A stretch of DNA of 64,000 nt, taken from positions 1,574,501-1,638,500 of the forward strand of contig NZ_CP067977.1 in the NCBI RefSeq assembly GCF_016656965.1. Direction: 5' to 3'. Below are positions 1 to 9,600 of this stretch, piece by piece. The stretch's first letter is position 1. Each line of letters opens with the position of its first letter. The stretch is from Brevundimonas vitisensis. Lineage in GTDB: Bacteria; Pseudomonadota; Alphaproteobacteria; Caulobacterales; Caulobacteraceae. Under the pieces are notes generated by a model. It was not told the DNA's origin. It saw nothing but the letters and a program-made list of their open reading frames with translations, and did not search any database. The position numbers and the translations under genes were made by a program.

Positions 1-335
1 GACAGGAAGTAAATCGACTGTCCGTCGGCCGCCCAGCGCCCGGTCCCGGCCCCGCCATCCGAGATGGCCAGACGACGTGGTGCCTGCCCCTCCGTCGCCA
101 GCCACAGGGACGACACCCCGCGGTTGGCCTCCCATTCGGTGGTGCGAACCGAATACAGCACGGATCGGCCATCGGGCGACAGACGCGGATCGGACACCCG
201 CTCCATCATGGCCAGGGTGCGCAGGCCCAGCCGCGCCGGGTCCTCGGCGGTCGCTGCGGGGGCCTGGGCAAGCGACGGCCCTGCCAGCAGCAGCGCCAGG
301 ACACACGCCATCATGCCCGCTCTGAGATGCCCCAT
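1..335 (-). CDS. S9-family (prolyl oligopeptidase-like) peptidase, N-terminal part only
   Basis: The gene runs off the left edge, so only the first ~111 residues are visible. They begin with a signal peptide (a hydrophobic run followed by an Ala-Gln-Ala cleavage-like site near residue 25). Next comes a segment reading MERVSDPRLSPDGRSVLY, typical of the first beta-propeller blade of secreted alpha/beta-hydrolase peptidases of the DPP/acylaminoacyl-peptidase type. The catalytic domain would lie outside the window, so substrate and activity cannot be judged. The start is the ATG at 335; a second in-frame Met pair lies seven codons later. The gene is divergent from the acyltransferase at 448, with a 112-base gap for both promoters. 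Confidence 0.75.
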   Translation of the reverse strand, partial: MGHLRAGMMACVLALLLAGPSLAQAPAATAEDPARLGLRTLAMMERVSDPRLSPDGRSVLYSVRTTEWEANRGVSSLWLATEGQAPRRLAISDGGAGTGRWAADGQSIYFL

Positions 336-447
336 GGTCTGCCCCCGCCTGCTCAATCAGGCCTGAGACCTAACACGGCGACCGCGCGTCCTGCGAGGCC
401 GGCATCGCGCTTGCCTCGCCCGGCGCGAGCGGCGACAACCAGAGCGC

Positions 448-1317
448 ATGAATTCCTCTGTCCCCGCCCCGCCCCCTTCGTCCCGGCGTCAGGCCCATAT
501 CTGTGACGTCCTGATTGCCGAGAGAGCACCGCGCCTGACGGGCTCAATCGCCTGGCCGGTCGTGCGTCCCCTGCTTTACGGTCTGCTGGGCTATCGCCAG
601 GCGCGGGCCATGGCCGATGCGGTCAAGCCTTTGTCCGGCGCCGAGGCACTCGACTATATGTCCGGACTGCTCGACCTGAAGGTGTCGGTGATGAACCTGG
701 ACCGCCTGCCGGCCACTGGTCGCTGCATCGTCGTCGCCAATCACCCGACCGGCATCGCCGACGGAATCGCTGTCTATGACGCCGTGCGCAAACGCCGGTC
801 CGATGCGATCTTTTTTGCCAATGCCGATGCCCTGCGCGTTTCGCCGCGTCTGGGCGAGGCGGTCATTCCTGTGGAATGGGTGGTCGACAAGCGCACACGC
901 GACAAGACCCGCGCCACTCTGCAGGCCGCCAAGGAGGCGTTCGAGGCCGAGCGCTGTGTCGTCCTGTTTCCCGCCGGACGGCTGGCGCGCACCGGGCCGG
1001 GCGGTCAGCTGACCGACCCCGAATGGGCCCCCACCGCCGCCTCCATGGCCCGCAAATATGCCGCCCCCGTCGTGCCGATCCACGTCACCGGACCGTACTC
1101 GCGGCTGTTCCACCTGTTCGACCGGTTTTCGCAGGAGCTGCGGGACATCACCCTGTTCCACGAGTTGTTGAACAAGAAGCGCAAACCCTTCCGTCTCAGC
1201 GTCGGCAAGCCGATCCCGCCCCATCGCATCGACATTGATTCGGCGCGTGCCACCTATGCGCTGAAGGCCTTTACCGAGCGGGTTCTGCCCAGTCAGCCGG
1301 ACGCGGATTTCGCATGA
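448..1317 (+). CDS. Lysophospholipid acyltransferase (PlsC-like) family protein
   Basis: 289 residues. An acyl-acceptor motif NHPTGIADG lies at residues ~98-106, in the H-x5-D spacing seen in the hemolysin-like branch of the PlsC fold. A later block (VVLFPAGRLAR, ~residue 170) matches the family's FPEGxR-like motif. It probably transfers an acyl chain from acyl-ACP or acyl-CoA to a lysolipid at the inner membrane; the acceptor (glycerolipid or ornithine lipid) cannot be read from sequence. Its stop overlaps the tsaE start by four bases (ATGA), so it heads a translationally coupled series. No strong ribosome binding site precedes the ATG. Confidence 0.75.
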   Translation: MNSSVPAPPPSSRRQAHICDVLIAERAPRLTGSIAWPVVRPLLYGLLGYRQARAMADAVKPLSGAEALDYMSGLLDLKVSVMNLDRLPATGRCIVVANHPTGIADGIAVYDAVRKRRSDAIFFANADALRVSPRLGEAVIPVEWVVDKRTRDKTRATLQAAKEAFEAERCVVLFPAGRLARTGPGGQLTDPEWAPTAASMARKYAAPVVPIHVTGPYSRLFHLFDRFSQELRDITLFHELLNKKRKPFRLSVGKPIPPHRIDIDSARATYALKAFTERVLPSQPDADFA

Positions 1318-1772
1318 AGATCGTATTGGCCGATGCCGAGGCCACGACCCGCCTGGGCGCAGCCATCGCCCCCCTGCTGGCCCCTGGCGAGGCCGTGCTG
1401 CTTTACGGGCCGCTGGGCATGGGCAAGTCGACCCTGGCGCGCGGCCTGATCCGAGCCCTGACCCGGCCGGACGAGGACGTCCCCTCGCCCACCTTTACCC
1501 TGGTTCAGTTCTATGAGGCCGATCCGCCGCTGGCCCATTTCGACCTCTATCGGCTGACACGACCGGACGAGGCCTATGAGATCGGTCTGGACGAAGCGCT
1601 GGAGGATGGGTGCGCCCTGATCGAATGGCCCGAACGCCTGGGGCCGGATGGTGCCGCAGCCCTGACGCCGCACCGGCTGGAGATCACGCTGTCACCGGAC
1701 GGCGAAGGCCGCTATGCGACCGTTTCAGGCGTAGGCCTGTGGGAGACGAAGATCACGCATGTCCGACCTTGA
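1314..1772 (+). CDS. tsaE: tRNA threonylcarbamoyladenosine biosynthesis ATPase TsaE
   Basis: 152 residues, normal size for TsaE. The P-loop GPLGMGKST lies near residue 38, followed by the family segment SPTFTLVQFYE and LAHFDLYRL, then LIEWPERL. TsaE works with TsaB and TsaD to place the threonylcarbamoyl group on A37 of ANN-decoding tRNAs. The start overlaps the upstream gene by ATGA, and the last codons overlap the start of amgK at 1759. This order, tsaE then amgK then murU, is to my knowledge recurrent in alphaproteobacteria. Confidence 0.93.
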   Translation: MKIVLADAEATTRLGAAIAPLLAPGEAVLLYGPLGMGKSTLARGLIRALTRPDEDVPSPTFTLVQFYEADPPLAHFDLYRLTRPDEAYEIGLDEALEDGCALIEWPERLGPDGAAALTPHRLEITLSPDGEGRYATVSGVGLWETKITHVRP

Positions 1773-2853
1773 TCGCGAAACCCTCCGCCTCGATTTCCTG
1801 AAGGCCGCCGGCCTCTCGGACGCCTTGCGCGCGCCCCTGCCGGGCGATGCCTCGACCCGCCGTTATGAGCGGCTGACGACGCCCGCGGGATCGACCCTGA
1901 TGCTGATGGATCAGGCCCCCTCTGCCGAGAGCCAGCCGTGCGATCCGTCCTGGAGCCCCGAGCAGCGCCACGCCAAGGGCTGGAACGCGGTGGCCCGCCT
2001 GTCCGCCGGGCGGATCGAGGCGTTTGCCGCTGTGGCCACTCACCTTCGCCGGGTCGGCCTGTCCGCCCCCGAGATCGTCGCCATCGACGCCCCCCTGGGC
2101 CTGGCCGTGATCGAGGATTTCGGCGACGACCTGTTCGCTCACGCCATTCTGGCCGGTCAGGACGAACGCCCCCTGTATCGGGCCGCGATCGAGGCCCTGG
2201 CGCGGCTTCACGGCGATCCGGTGCCGGACGTTCTGTCTGGACCTGCCGGAGACTGGCCGCTGCTGGCCTATGACGAAACCGCGCTCCAGGGCGGGGCGGA
2301 CCTGTTCGTGGAATGGATGCCCCGGCTCGTGCCGTCGCTGAATCTGGGTGCCAAGGCGGTCGCCGACTGGCAGGCGGCCTGGGCGCCCATCGTCCGGACC
2401 GGGGCCGAAGGAGCCAGTGTCATCGCCCACCGCGACTATCATGCCGAGAACCTGATCTGGCTGGCCGATCGCGACGGCCCGGCCCGCGTCGGCATGATCG
2501 ACTTCCAGGATGCGGTGCGGGCCCATCCCAGCTGGGATCTGCATTCCCTGCTTCAGGACGCCCGCCGCGACGTCCCGCCCGAGGTCGAGGCGATGGCGCT
2601 GGATCACTATTTCGCCCTGCGGCCCAAGGTCGATCGCGCTGCCTTCATGGCCCAGTATGCGGCTCTGGCGGCCCTGAACCAGGCGCGCATCCTGGGCATT
2701 TTCGCCCGGTTGATCGCCCGGGACGGAAAGCCGCGATACCGGGAATTCATGCCTCGGATGTGGGCCCATCTGGAGAGCAATCTGAAGGCCCCCGGCATGG
2801 AAGCGGTCGCCGACTGGTTCGCCCGCCATGTTCCGGCGGAGGCCCGGAAATGA
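1759..2853 (+). CDS. amgK: N-acetylmuramate/N-acetylglucosamine anomeric kinase AmgK
   Basis: 364 residues with an aminoglycoside-phosphotransferase-like kinase fold. The catalytic loop HRDYHAENLIW and the metal-binding IDFQDAVRAHPSWDLHSL segment are intact (around residues 223-260). The neighbour murU makes AmgK the specific call: the pair phosphorylates MurNAc at C1 and converts it to UDP-MurNAc, a peptidoglycan recycling route that bypasses de novo synthesis and so the fosfomycin target MurA. It overlaps tsaE by 14 bases and murU by an ATGA, indicating coupled translation. Without the neighbour it would only be called a phosphotransferase. Confidence 0.9.
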   Translation: MSDLDRETLRLDFLKAAGLSDALRAPLPGDASTRRYERLTTPAGSTLMLMDQAPSAESQPCDPSWSPEQRHAKGWNAVARLSAGRIEAFAAVATHLRRVGLSAPEIVAIDAPLGLAVIEDFGDDLFAHAILAGQDERPLYRAAIEALARLHGDPVPDVLSGPAGDWPLLAYDETALQGGADLFVEWMPRLVPSLNLGAKAVADWQAAWAPIVRTGAEGASVIAHRDYHAENLIWLADRDGPARVGMIDFQDAVRAHPSWDLHSLLQDARRDVPPEVEAMALDHYFALRPKVDRAAFMAQYAALAALNQARILGIFARLIARDGKPRYREFMPRMWAHLESNLKAPGMEAVADWFARHVPAEARK

Positions 2854-3560
2854 GCGCCCCCCGAACGGCCATGGTCCTGGCCGCCGGTCTGGGCACCCGG
2901 ATGCGGCCCCTGACCAACGACCGCCCCAAGGCTCTGGTCGAGGTCGGCGGACGGGCTCTGATCGACCATGTCCTGGACCGGCTGGCCGAGGCGGGCGTCG
3001 GCCGCGCCGTGGTCAATGTCCACTGGTTCGCCGACCGGCTGGAGACGCATCTGGCCGGACGGACGTCGCCGACGGTGGTCATTTCCGACGAGCGGGCGGA
3101 ACTGCTGGAAACCGGCGGGGGCCTGAAGAAGGCCGCGCCCCTGCTGGGTCCTGACCCGGTGTTCGTGGCCAATATCGACAGCGTCTGGATCGACCGGGGC
3201 GATGCCCTGGCCGACCTCGTGCGCCTGTGGGACCCGGACCGCATGGACGCCGCCCTGCTGCTGGCCCGGCGCGAGGGATCGATCGGCTTCGAGGGCGACG
3301 GCGATTTCTTTCTGGAGCCGGACGGCGCGCTGAGATTCCGCGGTGAGGCCGCCTCGGCCCCCTATGCCTATATGGGGGTGCACATTACCCGGCCCGATTA
3401 TGCCGCGGCCGGTCCCGAGGGTCCCTTCTCGCTCAGTCCCCTGTGGCGCGCCTCGGCAGCGGCCGGGCGTCTGTTCGGCTGCGTCATGGACGGCGACTGG
3501 ATGCACGTCGGCGATCCCGTGGCCCGCGATCAGGCCGAAGCCCGGCTCAAGGGCGGATGA
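2850..3560 (+). CDS. murU: N-acetylmuramate alpha-1-phosphate uridylyltransferase MurU
   Basis: 236 residues. The nucleotidyltransferase signature LAAGLGTRMRPLT lies near residue 10, followed by PKALVEVGG, then ETGGGLKKA and the metal-binding VANIDS. It makes UDP-MurNAc from MurNAc-1-phosphate and UTP in the cytoplasm, directly after AmgK in the recycling route. I chose the ATG at 2850 because it forms an ATGA overlap with amgK and gives the canonical N-terminus; the frame is open further upstream, but that part is antisense-like shadow of amgK. Its stop overlaps the addB start by another ATGA. Confidence 0.9.
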   Translation: MSAPRTAMVLAAGLGTRMRPLTNDRPKALVEVGGRALIDHVLDRLAEAGVGRAVVNVHWFADRLETHLAGRTSPTVVISDERAELLETGGGLKKAAPLLGPDPVFVANIDSVWIDRGDALADLVRLWDPDRMDAALLLARREGSIGFEGDGDFFLEPDGALRFRGEAASAPYAYMGVHITRPDYAAAGPEGPFSLSPLWRASAAAGRLFGCVMDGDWMHVGDPVARDQAEARLKGG

Positions 3561-6500
3561 CCTCCCGCTTCGATCCCTTCCATGGCGATGCGCCCCGCTG
3601 GTGGACGATCGCGGCGCATCGGCCGTTCCTGGTCGATCTGGCGGCTGGGGTTCTGGACTGGCTGGGAGACGCCGCACCCGAAACCCTGTCCGATGCGGTG
3701 ATCCTTTTGCCGAACCGCCGCGCGGCGCGGGCCTTTACCGCCGCCCTGGCCCAGCAGGCAGGCGATCGCCCGGTGCTGTTGCCCCAGGTCCGGCCCCTGG
3801 GGGATCTGGAAGAGGACGAGCCGCCCTTCGCTCCCGGCGAACTGGGTCTGGACCTGCCGCCCGCCATCGCGCCGCTGACCCGCCGGTTCGAGATGGCGCG
3901 GATGATCGTCGAGGAATTCGAGCCCGGCCTGAAGCCCCTGCGCGCGCTGGAAATGGCCGACGCCCTGGGCGGATTTCTGGATTCCTGCCAGTTGGAGGAG
4001 ATCGAGGACCCGAGCCGGGTCGCCACCCTGGTCGAGGGTGACCTGGCCCAGCATTGGCAGGAATCGGCCCGGTTCCTCGGCCTGGCGATCGAGGCCTGGC
4101 CCCGGCGACTGGCGGCGCTCGGCCTGGTCGATCCGGCCTGGCGCAAGGCCTCGCTGCTGCGGTTGCTGGCCACGCGCTGGGGCGATGATCCACCGACCGG
4201 TCCGGTCATTGCCGCCGGATCGACCGGCTCGGTGCCGGCCGCCGCCGATGTGCTGCATGCCGTGGCGCGGGCACCCCAGGGGTGTGTCGTCCTGCCGGGA
4301 CTGGACCTTGGTCTGGATGCCCGCGTCTGGGCCGGGCTGGGAGACGAGGATCAGCACCCTCAGAATGCCCTCTACCGCCTGCTCGACCGGCATCAGGTTC
4401 CGCGTGACGCCGGGCGGCCCTGGTTTGCCCCTGCCGTTCCCAGTGCGCGCGGTCTGGCCCGAGAACGCCTGATCAACGAGGCCCTGCGCCCGGCACGCGC
4501 CACCAGCGACTGGCGAGCCGAGATTGCGCGCCTTCGCGCCGAGGCCGCGCCGCACCAGGCTGCCGATCCGATTGCCCTGGGCCTGGAGGGGCTGTCGGTC
4601 CTGACCCTGCGCCATGAAGAGGACGCCGCCGCCACCCTGGCGCTGATGATGCGCGAGACGCTGGAGAGGGTTCAGCCGGACGGGCGACCCAGCACCTGTG
4701 CCCTCGTGACGCCGGACCTGGCCCTGGGCCGCCGGGTGGCTGCGCGGCTGGAGCGGTGGGGCATCGTGGCCGATTCCTCGTCGGGCACACCGCTGTCGCG
4801 GATGCCTGCCGGCGTCTTTATCGACTTGGCGGCCAGATTCATGGCTCCGCCGACGGGCCAGAAGTCGCTGAAGCCCCAGACCCTGCTGGCCCTTCTGAAG
4901 TCACCTCTGATCCGGCTGGAGGGGTTGGACGCCGCCCCGGTGCTGGAGGCCGACGCCCTGCGCGGCCCGGCCCCCCGCGACTGGGCCGAAATCCGAAAGC
5001 GCCTGTTGAGGGCCACCCAGCCCAAGCGCGACGGCGACATCGTCTCGGACGCCCGCAAGGCCCGTCTGGCCGAGGCGCAGAGTCTGGCCGACCGTCTGGA
5101 AGCCTTGTGGGCCCAGGCACGCCTGCCGTTCGACGACGACGGTCATGCCCCGCTGGATCAAGCCGCCCGTACCCTGACCGAACTCGTCGAGGCCCTGGCC
5201 GGTCAGGCCGTCTGGTCCGGACCAGACGGAGAGGCCGCGTCCGGCCTGCTGTCCGCATTAATCGAGGGCGGGGCGTCGCTGGGGACCATCCGCAGCATCG
5301 ATTTCGCAGAACTGGTGCAGGGCCTGCTTGGCGATCAGACGGTTCGCACCGGGGGGGCCACCCATCCTTCGCTTCGGATCCTGGGGGCCATCGAAGCGCG
5401 GCTGGTCCGGGCCGACCGCATGATCCTGGCCGGGCTGGAGGAAGGCGTCTGGCCCAATGCCGCACCGGTCGATCCGTTTCTGTCGCGACCGATGCGCGGC
5501 GCGCTGGACCTGCCGCCGCCTGAGCGTCGTCTGGGTCAGACGGCACAGGACTTCGTCCAGGCGGCCTGCGCGGACGAGGCGATCCTAGTGCACTGCGAGC
5601 GCCGGGGAGGGCAGCCTGCCGTCAAGTCCCGCTGGCTCTGGCGGCTGGAGATGATGACGCGCGGGGCCGACAGCCCGTCAACCCCGGTCACCCTGTCGCG
5701 GCCCGGAGAAGTGGCCGAACTGGCGCGCGCCCTGGATGCTCCGGCGCCGGGCCCGCCTCGCTATGCGCAGCGGCCGATGCCCCGCCCGCCCGTCGACCGG
5801 CGCCCGCGCGAAATGCCGGTGACCGGGATAGAGCGCTGGGTCCGCGACCCCTATGCCGTCTATGCCCAGCGCATCCTGGGCCTGAAGGTCATGGACCGTC
5901 CCGGAGCCTCGGCCGAGGCCATGGCGCGTGGCAATGCCATTCACGCCGCCATCGAGCGCATCGTCACCACCTGGCCCGATACCCTGCCCGAAGACTGTGC
6001 GCCCCAGATCGAAGACTTCATCCATCAGGCCCTGCGCGAGGCCGGGTTCGAGGACGCGGCCATGGCGCGGGAGGTGCCGCTGGCCCGCCACTGCGCCCGC
6101 TGGCTGGACCGTTTCGAGCGCGAACGCCGCGCGCGAGGGGCCACCCTGCTGATCGAACAGACCGGTCAGATGACCTTCGATGCGCCGGTCGGGCCCTTCA
6201 CTCTGACGGCCAAGGCCGACCGGATCGAGCTGGATGCCGATGGCGCCGCCGTGATCGACTTCAAGACCGGGCGCACCCCGTCCCAGAAGGAGGTGTTGGC
6301 CGGTTTCGCGCCGCAGTTGACCCTGACCGCCGCGATCATGGCCGCGGGCGGCTTTGCCCCCACTGCCCCCGCGACCGAGGCGACGGAACTGCTCTATGTG
6401 AAGATCACCGGACGCGGCGAAGTCGGCTCCGTCGCCGACGTGGCCAAGATGACCGGGAAGCAGACCTTGAACGCGGCCCAGCTGGCCGAGCGAGAGCTGA

Positions 6501-6661
6501 ACCGCCTGCGTGACGGTGTCGCCGCCTTCGACGACGTGGCGACGCCCTACGCCTCCTGGGTCGCGCCGCAGTTCATGGGCAATTTCGGCGGCAACTACGA
6601 CCATCTGGCCCGCGTCTGGGAATGGCATGTGGTCGGCGGCGAAGACGAGGCCGTGGAATGA
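3557..6661 (+). CDS. addB: Double-strand break repair protein AddB
   Basis: 1034 residues. The N-terminal half has helicase-like architecture (VILLPNRRAARAF near residue 50) without a usable Walker A motif. The C-terminal third carries a RecB-type nuclease domain with GNAIHAAIERI and the catalytic VIDFKTGR block (~residues 895-905). AddB partners with AddA to resect double-strand breaks and load RecA, the alphaproteobacterial counterpart of RecBCD. The ATG at 3557 overlaps the murU stop and gives the expected start; an upstream extension to 3443 would overlap murU deeply. Its stop overlaps addA by ATGA. Confidence 0.93.
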   Translation: MTSRFDPFHGDAPRWWTIAAHRPFLVDLAAGVLDWLGDAAPETLSDAVILLPNRRAARAFTAALAQQAGDRPVLLPQVRPLGDLEEDEPPFAPGELGLDLPPAIAPLTRRFEMARMIVEEFEPGLKPLRALEMADALGGFLDSCQLEEIEDPSRVATLVEGDLAQHWQESARFLGLAIEAWPRRLAALGLVDPAWRKASLLRLLATRWGDDPPTGPVIAAGSTGSVPAAADVLHAVARAPQGCVVLPGLDLGLDARVWAGLGDEDQHPQNALYRLLDRHQVPRDAGRPWFAPAVPSARGLARERLINEALRPARATSDWRAEIARLRAEAAPHQAADPIALGLEGLSVLTLRHEEDAAATLALMMRETLERVQPDGRPSTCALVTPDLALGRRVAARLERWGIVADSSSGTPLSRMPAGVFIDLAARFMAPPTGQKSLKPQTLLALLKSPLIRLEGLDAAPVLEADALRGPAPRDWAEIRKRLLRATQPKRDGDIVSDARKARLAEAQSLADRLEALWAQARLPFDDDGHAPLDQAARTLTELVEALAGQAVWSGPDGEAASGLLSALIEGGASLGTIRSIDFAELVQGLLGDQTVRTGGATHPSLRILGAIEARLVRADRMILAGLEEGVWPNAAPVDPFLSRPMRGALDLPPPERRLGQTAQDFVQAACADEAILVHCERRGGQPAVKSRWLWRLEMMTRGADSPSTPVTLSRPGEVAELARALDAPAPGPPRYAQRPMPRPPVDRRPREMPVTGIERWVRDPYAVYAQRILGLKVMDRPGASAEAMARGNAIHAAIERIVTTWPDTLPEDCAPQIEDFIHQALREAGFEDAAMAREVPLARHCARWLDRFERERRARGATLLIEQTGQMTFDAPVGPFTLTAKADRIELDADGAAVIDFKTGRTPSQKEVLAGFAPQLTLTAAIMAAGGFAPTAPATEATELLYVKITGRGEVGSVADVAKMTGKQTLNAAQLAERELNRLRDGVAAFDDVATPYASWVAPQFMGNFGGNYDHLARVWEWHVVGGEDEAVE

Positions 6662-9600
6662 CCGCACCGTCACCCGTCGAACAGGCGCGCGCCCATCAGG
6701 TCACCGCCGCCGATCCCGCCCGCTCGGTTTTCGTCACCGCCAATGCCGGATCGGGCAAGACCACCACACTGGTGGACCGGGTGGCGCGACTGCTGCTGGC
6801 CCGGGTGCGCCCCGGCGAGATTCTGTGCGTGACCTATACCAAGGCCGCCGCCGCCGAGATGCAGGCCCGACTGTTCGAAAAGCTGGGCCACTGGGCGGTG
6901 GCCGACAACGATACGCTGAGCAAATCCCTCGCTCAGTTGGACAACCGCGACCCCAAGACGTTCTCTGATGCCGACCTGTCCGAGGCCCGTCGTCTGTTCG
7001 CTGACGCCCTGGAAACGCCGGGCGGTCTGAAGATCCAGACCATCCATGCCTTCTGCGAGAAGCTGCTGCGCCGCTTTCCCCTGGAGGCGGGGGTTTCGCC
7101 CCGATTCACCGTCCTGGAGGACGCGGCCGCCACCGCCCTGTCCCACGGCGCACGCGAGAGTCTGGCTCAGGCCGCCTTTGCCGATCCCGAGGGGCCGCTG
7201 GGCCAGGCCTATGCTCATTTTGCGGTCAGCCTGGCGTGGAACAATTTCAACGACCTGCTTGGCACCCTGGAGGCCCGCCGCGATGCCCTGGCCGACTATG
7301 TCGCCCGCGTCGAAGCGGGCGAGGCCCCCGATCCCCATACCCTGGTCGGGGTCAGCCCGGATGATACCGCCCAAGCTATAGAAGCGGACTTCCTGGCCTG
7401 GCTGAACCCGGCCGACTGGTCCGCCGCCGCCGACGGCTTCGCGACCAGTTCCGCCAACGACATCAAGATCGCCACCCTGATGCGCGCCACCCTGCCGCCG
7501 CAGGGGTCGGTCGAGGCGATGCTGCCGCTGTTCATCGACTCCAAGGGCATTGCGCGCGAGACGTTCGGCACAAAGAAGGCCCCGCCCGCTGCCGCCGACT
7601 ATCTGGCGCGGGTCCAGTTGAAATATCTCGCCGTCCTGGATCGTCTGCGGTCGCTGCGCGTGGCCGAGGACACCGTCAGGGTCCTGACCCTGGCCCGCGC
7701 CCATGCCGCCCTGTACGAAGCGGCCAAGGCGGCACGCGGCGCTCTCGATTTCGGCGATATGGTCCGCCACACGGTCGATCTTCTGACCCGGCACGCGACC
7801 GCCGCCTGGGTTCTGTACAAGCTGGACGGCGGCATCGAACACGTCCTGATCGACGAGGCCCAGGACACCGCGCCCGAGCAATGGGCGATCTTCCGCGCCC
7901 TGACCGAGGAGTTCTTTTCCGGGGCGGGGGCCGGTCGCCGGGGTACCGAGCCCCGCATTTCCCGCACGGTCTTTGCCGTTGGTGACGAGAAGCAGTCGAT
8001 CTATTCCTTCCAGGGAGCCCGCCCGGAGCGGCTGCGTCAGGAGGCTCAGCTCTATGACACCCTGGTGCGTGGGGCCGGGGCCGTGTTCCAGCAGGTGCCG
8101 CTGGACACCTCCTTCCGATCGACGGAGGACGTGCTGGCCTTTGTCGATGCCACCTTCGCCGGGCCAGAGCGCAGCTGCGCCCTGGTCGGAGAAGTGGGCG
8201 ACATCACCGTCCACCAGCCCGCCCGCATGGGCGAGCGCGGCACCGTGGACCTGTGGCCCCTGTTCCTCGATCCCGAGATCCCGGCGCGCGAGGCGTGGAA
8301 CGCGCCCGTCGACAAGGAAAGCACCGCCAGCGCGCGCAAACAGCTGGCCCAGGCCTTGGCCCGCAGCATCCGGCGCGAGGTCGAGAGCGGCATCGCCATC
8401 CATGATCCGAAATCGCGCGAGGGGGCCCGGCGCCCCGTCGGCTATGGCGACTATCTGGTCCTGGTCCGCCGCCGCGATGCCACCTTCGAAGAGATCATCC
8501 GCGCCCTGAAGGGCGAAGGCGTGCCCGTGGCCGGGGCCGACCGGCTGAAGCTGAACGCCCATATCGTCTTTGACGATCTGATGGCTCTGGCGCGCTTTGC
8601 CCTCTATCCCGGTGACGATCTCAGCCTGGCTGAGGTGCTGCGCAGCCCCCTGTGCGACGTCTCTGACTTTGGTGACGCTGACAGCCTCTATCCCCTGGCC
8701 GACAAGATCGACCGCGACGGACGCAGTCTGTGGCGGACGCTTCAGGCCCGCGCGGGCGAGCACCCCGCCTGGACCGAGGCGCGCGACCTGATGCAGGCCG
8801 CCATCGGTGCCCGCGACCGCGATCCGTTTGCCTTTTTCTCCGGCATCCTGAACCGGGTGGGGGCCGATGGCCGCTCGGGCCGGGCACGCATCCTGGCCCG
8901 GCTGGGCCGCGAGGCCGAAGAAGCCATCGACGAGACCCTGGCCCAGGTCTTGGCGGCCGAGGGGCGCGGCGGTACCGATCTGGAAACCTGCCTCTTCCTG
9001 CTGGAGGCCGCCGACGTCGAGGTGAAGCGCGAGATGGAGGGTGCGCGCGGCGAGGTGCGCGTCATGACCGTGCATGGGGCCAAGGGGCTGGAGGCCCCCA
9101 TCGTCATCCTGCCGGACACCACCGCGCGCGCCAAACCGATGGGCCCGACCCTGATGCCCGTCGCCCTGGACGATGACAGCGAAGCCTGGCTGATGTGCCC
9201 TGGGTCAAAGGACGACGACTGCACCCGCTCGGCCGAGGTGCGTCAGGCGCGGGTTGACCGGACGGACGCAGAATCTCTGCGCCTGCTCTATGTCGCGCTG
9301 ACGCGGGCCCGCGACCGGATCATCATCCTGGGCAAGGGCACCAAAAAGCAGAAGCAAGGCTTCGAGGAAGGCAGTTGGTGGTCGGTCCTGACCGAAACCT
9401 TCCAGCGCCTGGGCGAGACGCAGCCCGGTGCCATTCGCGATCTGGGCGAAGGACGGCTGCGCTATGGGGTCGATCCTGTGGTCATGGCGGTGCGGCAGGA
9501 CGCGGCAACAGCGGCCGCAGTGCGTGTGCCGGATTGGGTTCGGCAACGGCCAGCCGCCGACCCCACCGCGCGTTTCCTGTCTCCGTCACAGATGGACGAG

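Noticed and set aside
6670-9075. 801-codon open frame antisense to addA
   Set aside because: Long antisense frames are common in high-GC genes with G/C third positions; the addA frame carries all helicase motifs and the antisense product has none.
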